Assembly: GCA_020848075.1 (NCBI GenBank)
Contig: JADLAV010000037.1
Coordinates: 1-64,000, forward strand
Direction: 5' to 3'
DNA length: 64,000 bases
DNA from: Burkholderiales bacterium
GTDB taxonomy: Bacteria > Pseudomonadota > Gammaproteobacteria > Burkholderiales > SG8-39
This document shows, piece after piece, positions 1 to 8,894 of this stretch. Under the pieces are notes generated by a model, which saw only the letters and a list, made by a program, of their open reading frames with translations, did no database searches and had not been told where the DNA came from. Each line of letters begins with the position of its first letter. The stretch's first letter is position 1. Position numbers and translations under genes: made by a program.

Positions 1-20
1 CTGGAGCGATGCGCCGAAAC

Positions 21-202
21 CACCCCGTCACGCTTCGCGTGACACCCCTCCTTGAAAAGGAGGGGACAGGACAGACACCGCCCCGTCACGCTTCGCGTGA
101 CACCCCTCCTTGAGAAGGAGGGGATCTGCGAAGAACCACGCAGGCGGATGCGGGACACCACCCCGGCTGCTTCGCAGCCACCCCTCGTCAAAGAGGAGGG
201 GA
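21..202. repeat. Array of three intergenic double-hairpin repeats
   Basis: Three units (about 21-66, 81-124, 159-202) each combine two adjacent palindromes: a first hairpin (GTCACGCTTCGCGTGAC, or a GGCTGCTTCGCAGCC variant) and a second hairpin of CCCCTC...GAGGGG type. Units 2 and 3 are separated by a linker containing TCTGCGAAGAACCACGCA. The same units and the same linker recur, mostly inverted, at 27057-27246. This is typical of a dispersed non-coding REP/MITE-like element. Short ORFs that cross it are artefacts. Nothing else is recognisable in 1-252. Confidence 0.85.
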
Positions 203-252
203 AAGGGCAAGAGTTCCCTCCTCGTCAAGGAGCGATGCCGGCATGCGCCGCG

Positions 253-690
253 TCATCGGGCTGAACCGTCCAGCCGCCAGACCCGCTGCATGACCAGGAA
301 AATGAACGAGCCCGACCAGCTGATCATCAGGAGGCCGACCAGCGTCTCCAGCCCGACCAGAAAGCGGAGTTGTCCGCCGGGAACGAGGTCGCCGATCCCG
401 AGCGACGTGTAGGTCTCGGCGGAGAAATAGAGATAGGTCCAGAAAGTGTCCGCGAGGCGTCCGTGGGTGCCGGAGATCGCGAACCGCGCCCGCTCGAGAT
501 AGAACGCGCCGCCATGCAGGGTGATCTCGAGCAGGTGCGCGCCGATCAGGAGAAGGACGACGAACAGCACCGCGACGCGAGGTCGCCGGCGCAGCCGCGC
601 AAAGAGCGTGGACGCGACGTTCAGCGCCTCGAAATGAACCAGGGTCGTGGTCCCGAGCAGGAGCAGTCCGAGCACGAAGACGGGGAGCAA
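253..690 (-). CDS. Small two-TM-type ion channel protein (Ion_trans_2-like)
   Basis: Predicted inner-membrane protein of 145 residues. Hydrophobic segments lie near residues 1-20, 38-58 and 108-134. Between the last two sits a pore-like loop with TSLGIGD at residues 95-101, which matches the K+-channel selectivity-filter pattern T-x-x-G-x-G-D, although the first glycine context (SLGIG) is not the classical VGYG. It lacks a cytoplasmic RCK or cyclic-nucleotide domain. The first available start is TTG at 690, just after an in-frame stop; an internal GTG a few codons in is also possible. It stands alone, downstream of a strong hairpin and the ankyrin gene. Ion selectivity cannot be told from sequence. 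Confidence 0.7.
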   Translation of the reverse strand: MLPVFVLGLLLLGTTTLVHFEALNVASTLFARLRRRPRVAVLFVVLLLIGAHLLEITLHGGAFYLERARFAISGTHGRLADTFWTYLYFSAETYTSLGIGDLVPGGQLRFLVGLETLVGLLMISWSGSFIFLVMQRVWRLDGSAR

Positions 691-723
691 AGGTGCGCCT
701 CACTGGCCGGAACCAGAATCAGA

Positions 724-760
724 CGTGCAAAACAGGGAACCGGTTCCCGCGTTTTGCACG
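724..760. repeat. Near-perfect hairpin with TGCAAAAC ends
   Basis: CGTGCAAAAC (724-733) pairs exactly with GTTTTGCACG (751-760), and the interior is the 14-base palindrome GGGAACCGGTTCCC (735-748). There is no T-run, so a rho-independent terminator is not indicated. It lies between two minus-strand genes, after the ankyrin gene and before the channel gene. A related inverted repeat (GATGCAAAACG...CGTTTTGCATC) occurs at 38572-38647. Confidence 0.7.
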
Positions 761-848
761 CCGGGTCTGCCTGAGCGCGCGCGTCGCTCGTACGCACCGC
801 CATCCGTGCCCCCCGGATTCGGCGGGCGCACGCTCGGTATGCGACGCC

Positions 849-1916
849 TCAAGGGCCGTTGGCCCCCGGTCGGGCATCCAAGGGCGCCGCGGGATCGCGC
901 TCGTCGTAGATGAGCCGCGCGTCTTCGCGTCCGGGCGCGTCGCGGCGCGCGCGGATCTCGAGGGCGGACGGGGTGCCCCGTCGCGCGGCGGCCGTGGACG
1001 AGGCCTCGCCCGCCCATTGCTCGCGCATCTCGCGCAGCGCCGCCGCGTATTCGCGCTCGAGCTCGTCGGTCAGGTACCCGCGTGCTTCCGCCTCGCGGAT
1101 GCGGCGGTAGATCGCATCGAGCCGCTCGGACGGCGGCAGCGAGCGGGTCGGCGGCCCGAACTGCGCCGGCGACTTCGCGGCCGCCGCAAACTGCTCGGGG
1201 TTGGCGACCATCTTGCCGATGCGCGGATTGCCGTTGCGGATCGCCCATGCCAGCGCATCGTCGCCCCGGTCGTTCCTGATCCCCGGGTCGGCGCCGGCGC
1301 CGAGCAGAAGCGCGGCGACGTCCTCGCGGCCCTCGCGCGCCGCCATCATCAGCGGCGAGGAGCCGTTCGTGGACCGCGCGTTCACGTTGGCGCCGTGCTC
1401 GATAAGGAACTGCGCAACCTCCTCGTGCCCGGCGAAGACCGCATAGTGCAGGGCCGACCACTGCTGCCCCTCGCGGTTCACGCGTGCCCCGTGCGCGAGC
1501 AGCCAGCGCACGACTTCGACGCGGCCCTTCCATGCGGCATGCATGATCGCCTGCTCCTGCAGCGCATTGGTCGCGTTCACGTCGGCCCCGTGCGCGAGAA
1601 AGAGCTCCATCATTTGCACGTTGCCTTCCCATGCGGCGATCATCAGGCCGGTGCCGATGCGATCGCCAACGAAGTCCGGTGGCAACCCTGCCTCCAGCCA
1701 TTCGCGGGCGCTCGTGAGATCCCCGGATTCGATCGCCACGCCGAAACGCACCGGGTCCGGCAGCTCGGTGCCGGCGCGGGCAGGCGTGATCGCCAGCGCA
1801 ATGATCAGCGCAGCGGCGAACCATGCAACGAGCGCCGGGAGTGTTTTCGCGATACGGGCGTGGCCGCCCCGGACGGGGGTGTGCTGCAGGGTCACTTCCT
1901 TGCGCTTGTCATGCAC
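849..1916 (-). CDS. Exported or membrane-anchored ankyrin-repeat protein
   Basis: 355 residues. A basic N-terminus is followed by one hydrophobic segment ending in TPARA at about residues 30-50, which reads as a signal peptide or anchor, so the repeats are probably periplasmic. About five to six ankyrin repeats follow (e.g. 'LMIAAWEGNVQMMELFLAHG', 'ALHYAVFAGHEEVAQFLIEH', 'PLMMAAREGREDVAALLLGA'). The C-terminal third is charged, with a predicted helical stretch and no recognised domain. Ankyrin repeats bind other proteins; the partner is not visible here. It is a single gene with no partner in an operon. Confidence 0.85.
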   Translation of the reverse strand: MHDKRKEVTLQHTPVRGGHARIAKTLPALVAWFAAALIIALAITPARAGTELPDPVRFGVAIESGDLTSAREWLEAGLPPDFVGDRIGTGLMIAAWEGNVQMMELFLAHGADVNATNALQEQAIMHAAWKGRVEVVRWLLAHGARVNREGQQWSALHYAVFAGHEEVAQFLIEHGANVNARSTNGSSPLMMAAREGREDVAALLLGAGADPGIRNDRGDDALAWAIRNGNPRIGKMVANPEQFAAAAKSPAQFGPPTRSLPPSERLDAIYRRIREAEARGYLTDELEREYAAALREMREQWAGEASSTAAARRGTPSALEIRARRDAPGREDARLIYDERDPAAPLDARPGANGP

Positions 1917-2012
1917 CCGGTGAGGCGCTCATAGTCCCGGACTTATGCAGGATTGTCAAAGCCGCTGGCCCGATGGCCGCTCCCCGAAGCGCAAGTGCCA
2001 TATGGGTGCGCG

Positions 2013-2750
2013 ATGGATCCGTCGCTGAGCCCTGCCGGACGCACCACCCGGGGCCCGCTCGCGTGGTCGGTCGGGCTCTCCGTCGCGCTGCATGCATACG
2101 CGCTCGTCACGGTCGCGACGCGGCTCGCGCCCGCGCCGCCGCGGGCCGCGACGACGCCGGCGGTTCTACAGGCATTCCTCGTGCCGGCACCCACGCCTGC
2201 GAAGCCGCCCGAGGTGCTCAAGAATACGTTGGACCTGCCGAACCCGCAGATCCTCGAGGAGGAGATCAAGCCGAAGCGCCGCGCACGCCTGCCCGCGAAG
2301 GCGAGCCAGCGCCCGGAGCGAGTCGAGTCGCCTCCCGAGCCGCCGACGGCGGCGCTACGCGAGCGTGCCGCAGCACGTCCGGAAACGCGTGGACTCGATC
2401 TCCGCCTGCCGCCGCCGGAGCGCGGCGCCGATGGTCGCGAGCCGGCCGTCGAACGCGCCGAGCGCTTGCCGCCCGAGGTTCTGCGCGAGACGCTCGGACG
2501 GCTCTCCGAAGAGGTGCTCTATCCGCCCGAGGCGCTGCAACTCGGGCTGGAAGGCGAGGTGGTGATTCTCGTTGAGGTCGGCGAGGGCGGGCGCATCCTG
2601 AATGCGTCGATCGCAAGCGGGTCGGGCCATGCCGTCCTGGACGAAGCAGCCGTCCGGGCGGTGCGCAGGATCGGCTCGCTCGGACCGTCATCGGCGAACA
2701 AGGCGATCCTGCTGCCGGTGCGGTTCAAGATCGTGCGCGGTGACCGGTAG
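2013..2750 (+). CDS. TonB-family energy transducer protein
   Basis: A TonB-like protein that would couple the proton-motive force to outer-membrane receptors or act in a related envelope role. A short cytoplasmic N-terminus leads into one transmembrane helix (about residues 14-35), then a Pro/Glu/Arg-rich periplasmic spacer and a C-terminal TonB domain. Its last ~80 residues contain YPPEA, the 'GLEGEVVILVEVGEGGRI' strand, and 'VLDEAAVRAVRRIG'. The frame is open back to a TTG at 1953, but the ATG at 2013 puts the helix at the usual distance from the start. No exbB/exbD genes are adjacent. A TonB-dependent receptor lies at the far end of the window. Confidence 0.85.
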   Translation: MDPSLSPAGRTTRGPLAWSVGLSVALHAYALVTVATRLAPAPPRAATTPAVLQAFLVPAPTPAKPPEVLKNTLDLPNPQILEEEIKPKRRARLPAKASQRPERVESPPEPPTAALRERAAARPETRGLDLRLPPPERGADGREPAVERAERLPPEVLRETLGRLSEEVLYPPEALQLGLEGEVVILVEVGEGGRILNASIASGSGHAVLDEAAVRAVRRIGSLGPSSANKAILLPVRFKIVRGDR

Positions 2751-2824
2751 ACAGTCGGCGACGCGCCGGCGGCACGGTCGTCCGACGGGGGCACGGCGGG
2801 GGCTGCTGCGAGCGCGTCAGCGCA

Positions 2825-3223
2825 TCACGGCAGCTGGATCTTTCCGCCCCCGCCGAGTCCGCCGCCGCCCATTCCAGGCGGCACGCGGTCGGGGATGACG
2901 ATGGAAGACGCCGTCTCGCGCCGGATCTCCTGCAGCTCGCGTGCGGTGCGCTCCACCGCGACCTTCGCGGCGTCGCCGAACCTGTCCACCGCCTCGGCGA
3001 GGGTCGCCGCGTCGATCTGGAACGAGAGCGGGATCGCCCCCATCGGCGTCAGGATCTGCGCTTCGCCGACGAAGAGCACCTTCCGTTTCGCATCGGACGC
3101 GCCACTCGGTTCGATCGGGGTCAGGACGCGGATCGTGCCCATCTTGCGGTCGGTGTAGATCTCCTCGCGGTAGAGTGCCGCGGGGTCCATCCGGATGTCG
3201 GTTGCGGGGTTTGGCGTAGCCAT
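2825..3223 (-). CDS. Conserved hypothetical protein, about 132 residues
   Basis: No known domain was recognised. The chosen start is the ATG at 3223 (MATPNPATDIRMDPAALYRE); the frame is open to 3289. The core 'KVLFVGEAQILTPMGAIPLS' followed by a helical region ('AAKVAVERTARELQEIRRE') and the phrase SSIVIPD looks like a compact cytosolic alpha/beta protein, and the C-terminal tail is Gly-rich (MGGGGLGGGG). I recall similar proteins of unknown function in other betaproteobacteria, but cannot confirm this here. It is convergent with the TonB-like gene. Confidence 0.65.
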   Translation of the reverse strand: MATPNPATDIRMDPAALYREEIYTDRKMGTIRVLTPIEPSGASDAKRKVLFVGEAQILTPMGAIPLSFQIDAATLAEAVDRFGDAAKVAVERTARELQEIRRETASSIVIPDRVPPGMGGGGLGGGGKIQLP

Positions 3224-3478
3224 AGGCAGCGGGCCGGTCGGCCCTGGAATTGGGAATCGAAGGAACGCATTATCCCACGCATCGCACATCGCCTGTGGGC
3301 GGGGCCGACGGCGCCGACGCCGAGGAGCACGGCGCCTGCCGGCGCCACGATGTCGCTTGCCGGCGACAGTGGCGCCTCGCGCGTGCTGTCAACGACGCGC
3401 GCTCACGCGGCGTTACTCGCTCGCGGGCAGCTACCGGTGCTGCAAGCGCTTCCAACCGACATGAAGGAGTTCCCCATC

Positions 3479-3781
3479 GTGAACAAGTTGATTCCCATCG
3501 TAACGGCCGCGGTGCTTGCGGGCGCCGTCACACTTGCGCAAGGCGCGACGACGCCCGCCACGCCCGCGGCGCCTGCATCGGAGACTCGGACGCAGGCCGA
3601 ACCCGCTTCGCCCGCAGCGCCTGAGCAACCGAAGAAGGCGCAAAAGCAGAGCAAGTCGACGAAGCATGCCAAGGCGCAGAAGCCGCACAAAACTGCCAAC
3701 CAGACGAGGGCGCAGCAGCGCGAGCACGCGCCGCAGGGCGCAGCGAAGGGGCAGGCGGAGCAGCCCGCCGCAGCCAAGTAG
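3479..3781 (+). CDS. Small secreted Ala/Lys/Gln-rich protein
   Basis: 100-residue protein with a clear signal peptide (about residues 1-22, ending LAQGA) followed by a low-complexity mature part rich in Ala, Pro, Lys, Gln and His. The GTG at 3479 is preferred because AAGGAG (3463-3468) lies about 10 bases upstream; the longer open frame from 3350 has no comparable ribosome binding site. Such basic, disordered periplasmic proteins are common and usually have no assigned function. A GC-rich hairpin follows about 20 bases after the stop. Confidence 0.65.
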   Translation: MNKLIPIVTAAVLAGAVTLAQGATTPATPAAPASETRTQAEPASPAAPEQPKKAQKQSKSTKHAKAQKPHKTANQTRAQQREHAPQGAAKGQAEQPAAAK

Positions 3782-3799
3782 CGACGCACGTGCACTTTC

Positions 3800-3830
3800 C
3801 CCGCGGGCGGCGCGCTGTGCCGTCCGCGGG
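3800..3830 (+). terminator. Possible transcription terminator hairpin
   Basis: CCCGCGGGCGG (3800-3810) pairs with CCGTCCGCGGG (3820-3830) with one mismatch and a 9-base loop, 19 bases after the stop of the small secreted protein. No T-run follows, so the assignment rests on stem strength and position only. Confidence 0.4.
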
Positions 3831-3952
3831 AACCCCTGCCCGCAGCGGGGGACGCAAGCGAGTGCGGGGCGGCGAAGCCGCGCCCTGACCATCGCTTGCC
3901 CGGTTTCACACCATTCGAGCGCTTCGCCGCGCTCCCGACTCCTCGCGTCGCA

Positions 3953-5278
3953 TCATCCCAGGAACGGCTTGATCAGCGCATTCACGTCTACGCGCGCGCC
4001 GATGCGCGCGCAGAGCTGGAACGACCCGACGAGCTTCCGGTGCAGGAAGAGCGTCTGCGGTGGTGGCGCCCTGAGCAGCCCCTGGCGGAAGAGCAGGTCG
4101 AAGCCGAGATCGCGCGCGCGGGTCGGCAGGTCGGAGGCGGCGAAGTCGTACCGCCCGCGATGGCGCAGCGGCTCGCAGACGAGCATGATCATGTCCACCA
4201 CCGCCCGTGCACGCTCCGCGGTGTCCGCCTGCGCGATATAGCCGATTGCGAGCGCCCCGCGGCGCACCCCCGCGTGGTCTCCCGCGAGGATCGCACGGCA
4301 CGTCTGCCGGTAGCTCTCGACGAACTCGGGGCTGAACTCGCGGGCCGAGCCGAAGTCGAGCAGCATGATGCGGCGGCCGGCGGGGTCGTACAGGTAGTTC
4401 GCGAAGTTCGGGTCGGTCTGCATCAGCCGGAACTCGAACAGTTCGCGAAAGAGCAGGTGCTCGAGCAAGCGCCCAACGCGGTCGCGGTGCGCGCGCGGCA
4501 CCGCATCGTCGCCGAGCGCCTCGAGCGGGTGTCCCTCGACGTAGTCCATCGCGAGCACTCGCCGCGTGCTGAGATCGGCGTGCACGCGCGGTACCACCAG
4601 CCCCGGCTCGTCGGCCACGAGCGCCCGGTAGCGCGCGAGAAACTGCGCCTCGAGCGCGTAGTCCGCCTCCTGCCGCAGCTGGCGCTTGGCCTCCGCCGCG
4701 AGGCCGGAAACGTCCAGCCCGATCGGCAGCAGATTGGCGAGACGCAGGAGCGCCGCGACGTTGTCGACATCGCTGTCGACCGATCGGGCGATGCCCGGAT
4801 ACTGGACCTTGATCGCGAGCTCCCGGCCGTCGGCAGCCTGCGCGCGGTGCACCTGACCGATCGAGGCCGCCGCGATCGGCTCGTCGTCGAAGCGCGCGAA
4901 CTGCTTCTCCCACCCGCGGCCGTACTCGCGCGCGAGCACCCGGCGCAGCTGGTCGGCGGGCATCGGGTTGGCGCCCGCACGCAGGATGCCGAGCGCCTGG
5001 GCGAACTCGGGCGGGAGCAGGTCGTCGCCCTCGAGGGAGAGGAGCTGCCCGAGCTTCATCGCCGCGCCGCGCAAGTGCGCGAGGCGTTCGGCGAGGCGCT
5101 GCGCGTTGCGCAAGCTCAGGAACGCGTCGCGGGCCTTGCGCGTGCGGCCCGGGCTGCGCAGCCCCTCGACCAGCCCGCCGAGGACGAGCTCGGTTGCCGC
5201 GAGCCCCAGCCCGAGGAGCCGGCCGACGCGGCTTGCCGGAACGCTCGTCTTGCGGCGCACGCCGGGCTTCGCTGCCAT
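3953..5278 (-). CDS. ABC1/AarF (UbiB-like) atypical kinase family protein
   Basis: 441 residues. Atypical protein-kinase-like fold of the ABC1/ADCK/UbiB family, whose bacterial members are linked to ubiquinone biosynthesis or lipid handling through ATP binding. Visible hallmarks: the KxGQ motif (AMKLGQLLS, about residues 73-81), the Ala-rich loop AAASIGQVH in place of a Gly-rich loop, the VAIK-type lysine in 'LAIKVQYPG', the catalytic-loop-like 'DPNFANYLYD' and the metal-binding 'LLDFGSAREF'. UbiB itself is longer, with C-terminal membrane helices that are not seen here, so this is better called a UbiB-like paralogue. It is divergent from the downstream carboxymuconolactone-decarboxylase-family gene. 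Confidence 0.85.
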   Translation of the reverse strand: MAAKPGVRRKTSVPASRVGRLLGLGLAATELVLGGLVEGLRSPGRTRKARDAFLSLRNAQRLAERLAHLRGAAMKLGQLLSLEGDDLLPPEFAQALGILRAGANPMPADQLRRVLAREYGRGWEKQFARFDDEPIAAASIGQVHRAQAADGRELAIKVQYPGIARSVDSDVDNVAALLRLANLLPIGLDVSGLAAEAKRQLRQEADYALEAQFLARYRALVADEPGLVVPRVHADLSTRRVLAMDYVEGHPLEALGDDAVPRAHRDRVGRLLEHLLFRELFEFRLMQTDPNFANYLYDPAGRRIMLLDFGSAREFSPEFVESYRQTCRAILAGDHAGVRRGALAIGYIAQADTAERARAVVDMIMLVCEPLRHRGRYDFAASDLPTRARDLGFDLLFRQGLLRAPPPQTLFLHRKLVGSFQLCARIGARVDVNALIKPFLG

Positions 5279-5352
5279 TACCGCAGCGCGCGCGAAGCGG
5301 GGGGAGTGTGATACGGTGCGCGGCGCATCGAGACCGATTATAGGAGGAGCGC

Positions 5353-5739
5353 ATGGCTGGCGACGAGAAGGAGCTGCATGACCGCGGCATGAAGGTGCGC
5401 CGCGAGGTGCTCGGCGCGGAGTACGTGGACCAGGCGACCGCTTCGGCGGACGCCTTCCAGCAGCATTTCCAGGAGTGGGTCACCAAGCACTGCTGGGGCG
5501 CGGTATGGGCGCGGCCGGGGCTGCCGCGAAAGACCCGCAGCATGCTGAATCTCGCGATGCTCGCGGCGACCGGCCGCGCGCACGAGCTCAAGATCCACAT
5601 CAAGGGTGCCCTCACGAACGGCGTCACCCAGGACGAGATGGCCGAGATCTTCCTGCAGGTCGGCGCCTACTGCGGCGCCCCTGCCGCGCTGGAGAGCTTC
5701 AAGGTGGCGAAGGAGGTGTTCGCCGAGCTCGGGCGCTGA
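5353..5739 (+). CDS. Carboxymuconolactone decarboxylase family protein
   Basis: 128 residues, the usual length of PcaC-type proteins. 4-carboxymuconolactone decarboxylase acts in the protocatechuate branch of the beta-ketoadipate pathway. The sequence covers the family throughout: the 'MKVRREVLGAEYVDQA' N-terminus, 'PGLPRKTRSMLNLAMLAATG', then the histidine-containing 'HELKIHIKGALTNGVTQDEM' helix and 'EIFLQVGAYCGAPAALESF'. Start ATG 5353 is preceded by an excellent AGGAGG. No other pca genes are nearby, so the substrate could be another lactone or the protein may have a redox role. Confidence 0.8.
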   Translation: MAGDEKELHDRGMKVRREVLGAEYVDQATASADAFQQHFQEWVTKHCWGAVWARPGLPRKTRSMLNLAMLAATGRAHELKIHIKGALTNGVTQDEMAEIFLQVGAYCGAPAALESFKVAKEVFAELGR

Positions 5740-5878
5740 GCGTCGTCCCGCCGGCCGAGTGCTAGCGCGCTCGAGCTGGCGCCAGGCCCGGGCGCAGCCG
5801 CGCGCCGGCGGCGTTTTCACTTGCGCGTTTCCGATAGAATTCCTGGTTCCCACGAGCCCTCGCCGCCGTAGACGCCCG

Positions 5879-7090
5879 ATGCCCAGGATCAGCCGCCGCA
5901 CCGCCGAGCTCGGCACGGAGAACGCGTTCGTCGTGCTGGCCGAGGTGAACGACCTCGCGCGGCGCGGCAAGGACATCATCTCGTTCTGCATCGGCCAGCC
6001 CGACTTTGCGACGCCGGCGAACATCCAGGACGCGGCGGTCGCGGCGATCCGCGACGGCCGCCACGGATACACGCCCTCGGCCGGCATCGACGAGCTGCGC
6101 GAGGCCGCGGCGCGCTACCTGGCCCGCATGCGCGGGCTCGACATCCGGCCGGAGCACGTGGTGGTCGGCGCGGGAGCCAAGCCGTTCATCGGCTACGCGA
6201 TCCTCGCCACCACCGACTTCGGCACGGGCGACGAGGTGATCTACCCGAATCCCGGCTTTCCGATCTACGAGTCGCAGATCAAGGCGTGCGGCGCGGTGCC
6301 GGTGCCCCTGCATCTGCACGAGTCACGCGACTTCGCGTTCGACCCGGCCGAGCTCGAGGCGCGGCTCACGCCGAAGACGAGGCTCCTCATCCTGAACTCG
6401 CCGCACAATCCGACCGGCGGGATGCTCAGTGCGCGCGATCTCGCCGGTATCGCCGCCATCCTCGAGCGGCATCCGGATGTCTGGGTGTACTCGGACGAGA
6501 TCTATTCCCGGCTCTGCTACGATGGGGAGTTCGCGTCGATCGCGTCGGCGCCGGGAATGTACGAGCGCACCATCGTCTCGGACGGCGCGTCCAAGACTTG
6601 GGCGATGACCGGCTGGCGTATCGGCTTCACGGCGAACCCGACGCTCGCGCCGATCTTCACGCGCTGGATCACGAACACCGAGTCGTGCGCTTCGCAGATC
6701 TCGCAGTGGGCTGCGGTCGCGGCGATCGAGGGCCCGCAGGATGCCGCCGAAGCGATGCGGGCCTCGTTCCTCGAGCGCCGCGATCTGATCGTGCGCCTCC
6801 TGAACCAGGTGCCCGGCGTCGCTTGCCGCACGCCCGGCGGCGCCTTCTACGCCTGGCCGAACGTCACCGAGGCGTGCCGCATGGTCGGCGCCGCCGACTC
6901 GGAGGCGTTCCGCAAGCGCCTGCTCGCCGAGGCCGGCGTGGCGGTGCTGGCCGACATCCACTTCGGTGCGCGGGTGCCGGGCGAGGGACAGCACGTCCGC
7001 TTCAGCTACGCCGCGTCGAAGGAGCGCATCGAGGCGGGCGTGGCGCGGATCGCGGAATTCGTCCGGCGGAACACCCGCGCCGCGGCGTGA
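5879..7090 (+). CDS. Class I/II PLP-dependent aminotransferase
   Basis: 403 residues, fold-type I aminotransferase of the aspartate/aromatic family, cytosolic. Motifs in order: the N-terminal substrate loop 'FCIGQPDFATP', the cofactor-binding 'GAGAKPFIGYAI', the 'NSPHNPTGG' motif, 'VYSDEIYSRLCYDG' (PLP-contacting Asp and Tyr), the Schiff-base lysine in 'SDGASKTWAMTGWRIGF', and the C-terminal arginine in 'HVRFSYAAS'. The open frame extends upstream to 5606, overlapping the previous gene, but homology begins at the ATG at 5879. The amino donor cannot be decided from sequence; aspartate, aromatic amino acids and alanine are all possible. Confidence 0.9.
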   Translation: MPRISRRTAELGTENAFVVLAEVNDLARRGKDIISFCIGQPDFATPANIQDAAVAAIRDGRHGYTPSAGIDELREAAARYLARMRGLDIRPEHVVVGAGAKPFIGYAILATTDFGTGDEVIYPNPGFPIYESQIKACGAVPVPLHLHESRDFAFDPAELEARLTPKTRLLILNSPHNPTGGMLSARDLAGIAAILERHPDVWVYSDEIYSRLCYDGEFASIASAPGMYERTIVSDGASKTWAMTGWRIGFTANPTLAPIFTRWITNTESCASQISQWAAVAAIEGPQDAAEAMRASFLERRDLIVRLLNQVPGVACRTPGGAFYAWPNVTEACRMVGAADSEAFRKRLLAEAGVAVLADIHFGARVPGEGQHVRFSYAASKERIEAGVARIAEFVRRNTRAAA

Positions 7091-7214
7091 GCGGGGCATC
7101 GCGCTGGGCGCCGCCGGATCGGCGCCGATCGGGTTCGCGCGTCGCAGCGCCGCCGGCGTCCGGGCCTCGACGCCGCTCCCCCGCGCGCTTCACCATCCAG
7201 TGTCGCCTGCCCGC

Positions 7215-7667
7215 ATGACTCAGCCATGGAAACCGAGCGTCACCGTCGCCGCCGTGATCGAGCGCGATGGCAAGTTCCTGCTCGTGGAAGAGGTGGCGAA
7301 CGGCGAGGTCGTGTTCAATCAGCCCGCCGGGCACTGGGAGCGGGGGGAGACGCTGCCCGACGCATGCGTCCGCGAGACGCTCGAAGAGACTGCCTATCAC
7401 TTCCGCCCGACTGTGCTCGTCGGCATCTATCGCTGGCGCCACCCGGCAAAGGACGTGACTTTCCTGCGGTTCGCGTTCCGCGGAGAAGTGACGAGCCATG
7501 TGCGCGAGCGGGGCCTCGACGAGGGGATCCTGCGTGCCGTGTGGATGACGCCCGACGAGATCGCAGCCGTGCGCGCCCGCCACCGGAGCCCGCTCGTCCA
7601 GGCGTGCGTCGAGGACTACCTCTCCGGTCGGAGCTTCCCGCTCGCGCTGCTGAGGGACTGCGAATGA
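7215..7667 (+). CDS. nudJ: Nudix phosphatase NudJ
   Basis: 150 residues with a complete Nudix box, GHWERGETLPDACVRETLEE, fitting G-x5-E-x7-R-E-x2-E-E. NudJ hydrolyses (d)NTPs and thiamine pyrophosphate/HMP-PP-type substrates in E. coli. The ATG at 7215 starts MTQPWKPSVTVAAVIERDGK, typical of the family. The gene lies 33 bases upstream of mnmA, which is the E. coli arrangement (purB-hflD-mnmA-nudJ region) and strengthens the assignment. Confidence 0.88.
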   Translation: MTQPWKPSVTVAAVIERDGKFLLVEEVANGEVVFNQPAGHWERGETLPDACVRETLEETAYHFRPTVLVGIYRWRHPAKDVTFLRFAFRGEVTSHVRERGLDEGILRAVWMTPDEIAAVRARHRSPLVQACVEDYLSGRSFPLALLRDCE

Positions 7668-7700
7668 CCCTGCGGGCGCCCGTCGCTTGCGCGCACCGGC

Positions 7701-8783
7701 ATGGCTGAGCGCATCGTCGTCGGCATGTCCGGCGGGGTGGACTCGTCGGTCGCGGCGCTGCTGCTGAAGCGGCAGGGCTACGAAGTCGTCGGTCTTTTCA
7801 TGAAGAACTGGGAGGACGACGACGATGAGGAATTCTGCTCGACGCGCCAGGATCTGATCGATGTCGCGTCGGTGGCCGAGGTGATCGGCATCGAGCTGGA
7901 GGCGGTGAACTTCGCGGTCGAGTACCGGGATCGCGTCTTCGCCGAGTTCCTGCGCGAGTACTCGGCCGGACGCACGCCCAACCCGGACGTGCTGTGCAAC
8001 GCCGAGATCAAGTTCAAGGCGTTCCTGGATCATGCGCTGGCGATGGGCGCGCACCGGATCGCGACCGGCCATTATGCCGGCGTGCGCGAGGAGGACGGCC
8101 GTTACGAGCTCGTCAAGGCGGCCGACCGTGCAAAGGACCAGACGTACTTTCTCCACCGGCTCACCCAGGCGCAGCTCGCGCGCGTGCTGTTCCCGCTCGC
8201 CGACCTGCAGAAGCCGGACGTGCGGCGCATCGCGCGAGAGGCGGGCCTGCCGGTGCACGCCAAGAAGGATTCGACCGGCATCTGCTTCATCGGCGAGCGC
8301 CCGTTCCGCGAATTCCTGAACCGCTACGTGCCGCGCAAGCCCGGGCCGATCCGCACGCGGGACGGGAAAGTGGTCGGCGAGCACATCGGGCTCGCGTTCT
8401 ACACGATCGGGCAGCGCAGGGGCATCGGGCTCGGCGGCCTGAAGGGCGCCGCGGCCGAACCGTGGTACGTCGCGGGCAAGGACCTCGCCGCAAACGCGCT
8501 CCTCGTCGTGCAGGGACACGACCATCCGCTGCTGCTCGCGCGGCACGTGACGGCGGACGATGCGGCCTGGATTGCGGGCGTCCCGCCCGATCCTGCGCTG
8601 CGCTACGCCGGCAAGACGCGCTACCGGCAGGCGGATGCAGCGTGCCGGATCGCCGCGCTCGCGCCGGGGGAACTGACCGTCGAGTTCGACGCGCCGCAGC
8701 GCGCCGTCACGCCCGGTCAGTCGCTGGTGCTCTATCGCGGCAACGTGTGCCTCGGCGGCGCGGTGATCGCACGGAGCGAGTAG
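7701..8783 (+). CDS. mnmA: tRNA-specific 2-thiouridylase MnmA
   Basis: 360 residues, full length. MnmA adenylates U34 of tRNA-Lys/Glu/Gln and adds sulfur from the Tus/IscS relay to give s2U34. Visible features: the PP-loop SGGVDSS (residues 10-16), the catalytic Cys99 in 'TPNPDVLCN', the second catalytic Cys195 in 'DSTGICFIG', and the RNA-contacting '[13 protein letters not shown]'. It follows nudJ closely on the same strand. hflD, which often separates mnmA and purB, is absent; a divergent GST gene occupies that space. Confidence 0.96.
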   Translation: MAERIVVGMSGGVDSSVAALLLKRQGYEVVGLFMKNWEDDDDEEFCSTRQDLIDVASVAEVIGIELEAVNFAVEYRDRVFAEFLREYSAGRTPNPDVLCNAEIKFKAFLDHALAMGAHRIATGHYAGVREEDGRYELVKAADRAKDQTYFLHRLTQAQLARVLFPLADLQKPDVRRIAREAGLPVHAKKDSTGICFIGERPFREFLNRYVPRKPGPIRTRDGKVVGEHIGLAFYTIGQRRGIGLGGLKGAAAEPWYVAGKDLAANALLVVQGHDHPLLLARHVTADDAAWIAGVPPDPALRYAGKTRYRQADAACRIAALAPGELTVEFDAPQRAVTPGQSLVLYRGNVCLGGAVIARSE

Positions 8784-8894
8784 CCCCCTTCGGACTTCGC
8801 GAAGCGCCCCGTCGCCGAAATCATCCCGAGGCGCCGCCCCTCGAAGCGCGGAAAGCCGCGATGCGGCTGGCTATGGTCGCCCTTCGGCGTTGCG

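Noticed and set aside
26..412. Short ORFs in the left repeat array
   Set aside because: They translate the palindromic repeats (repeated PVTLRVT and RHASRDT motifs) and have no independent support.
3896..5311. 471-codon plus-strand open frame
   Set aside because: It is antisense to the ABC1/AarF-type kinase gene, which shows all family motifs; the plus-strand product has no recognisable domain.
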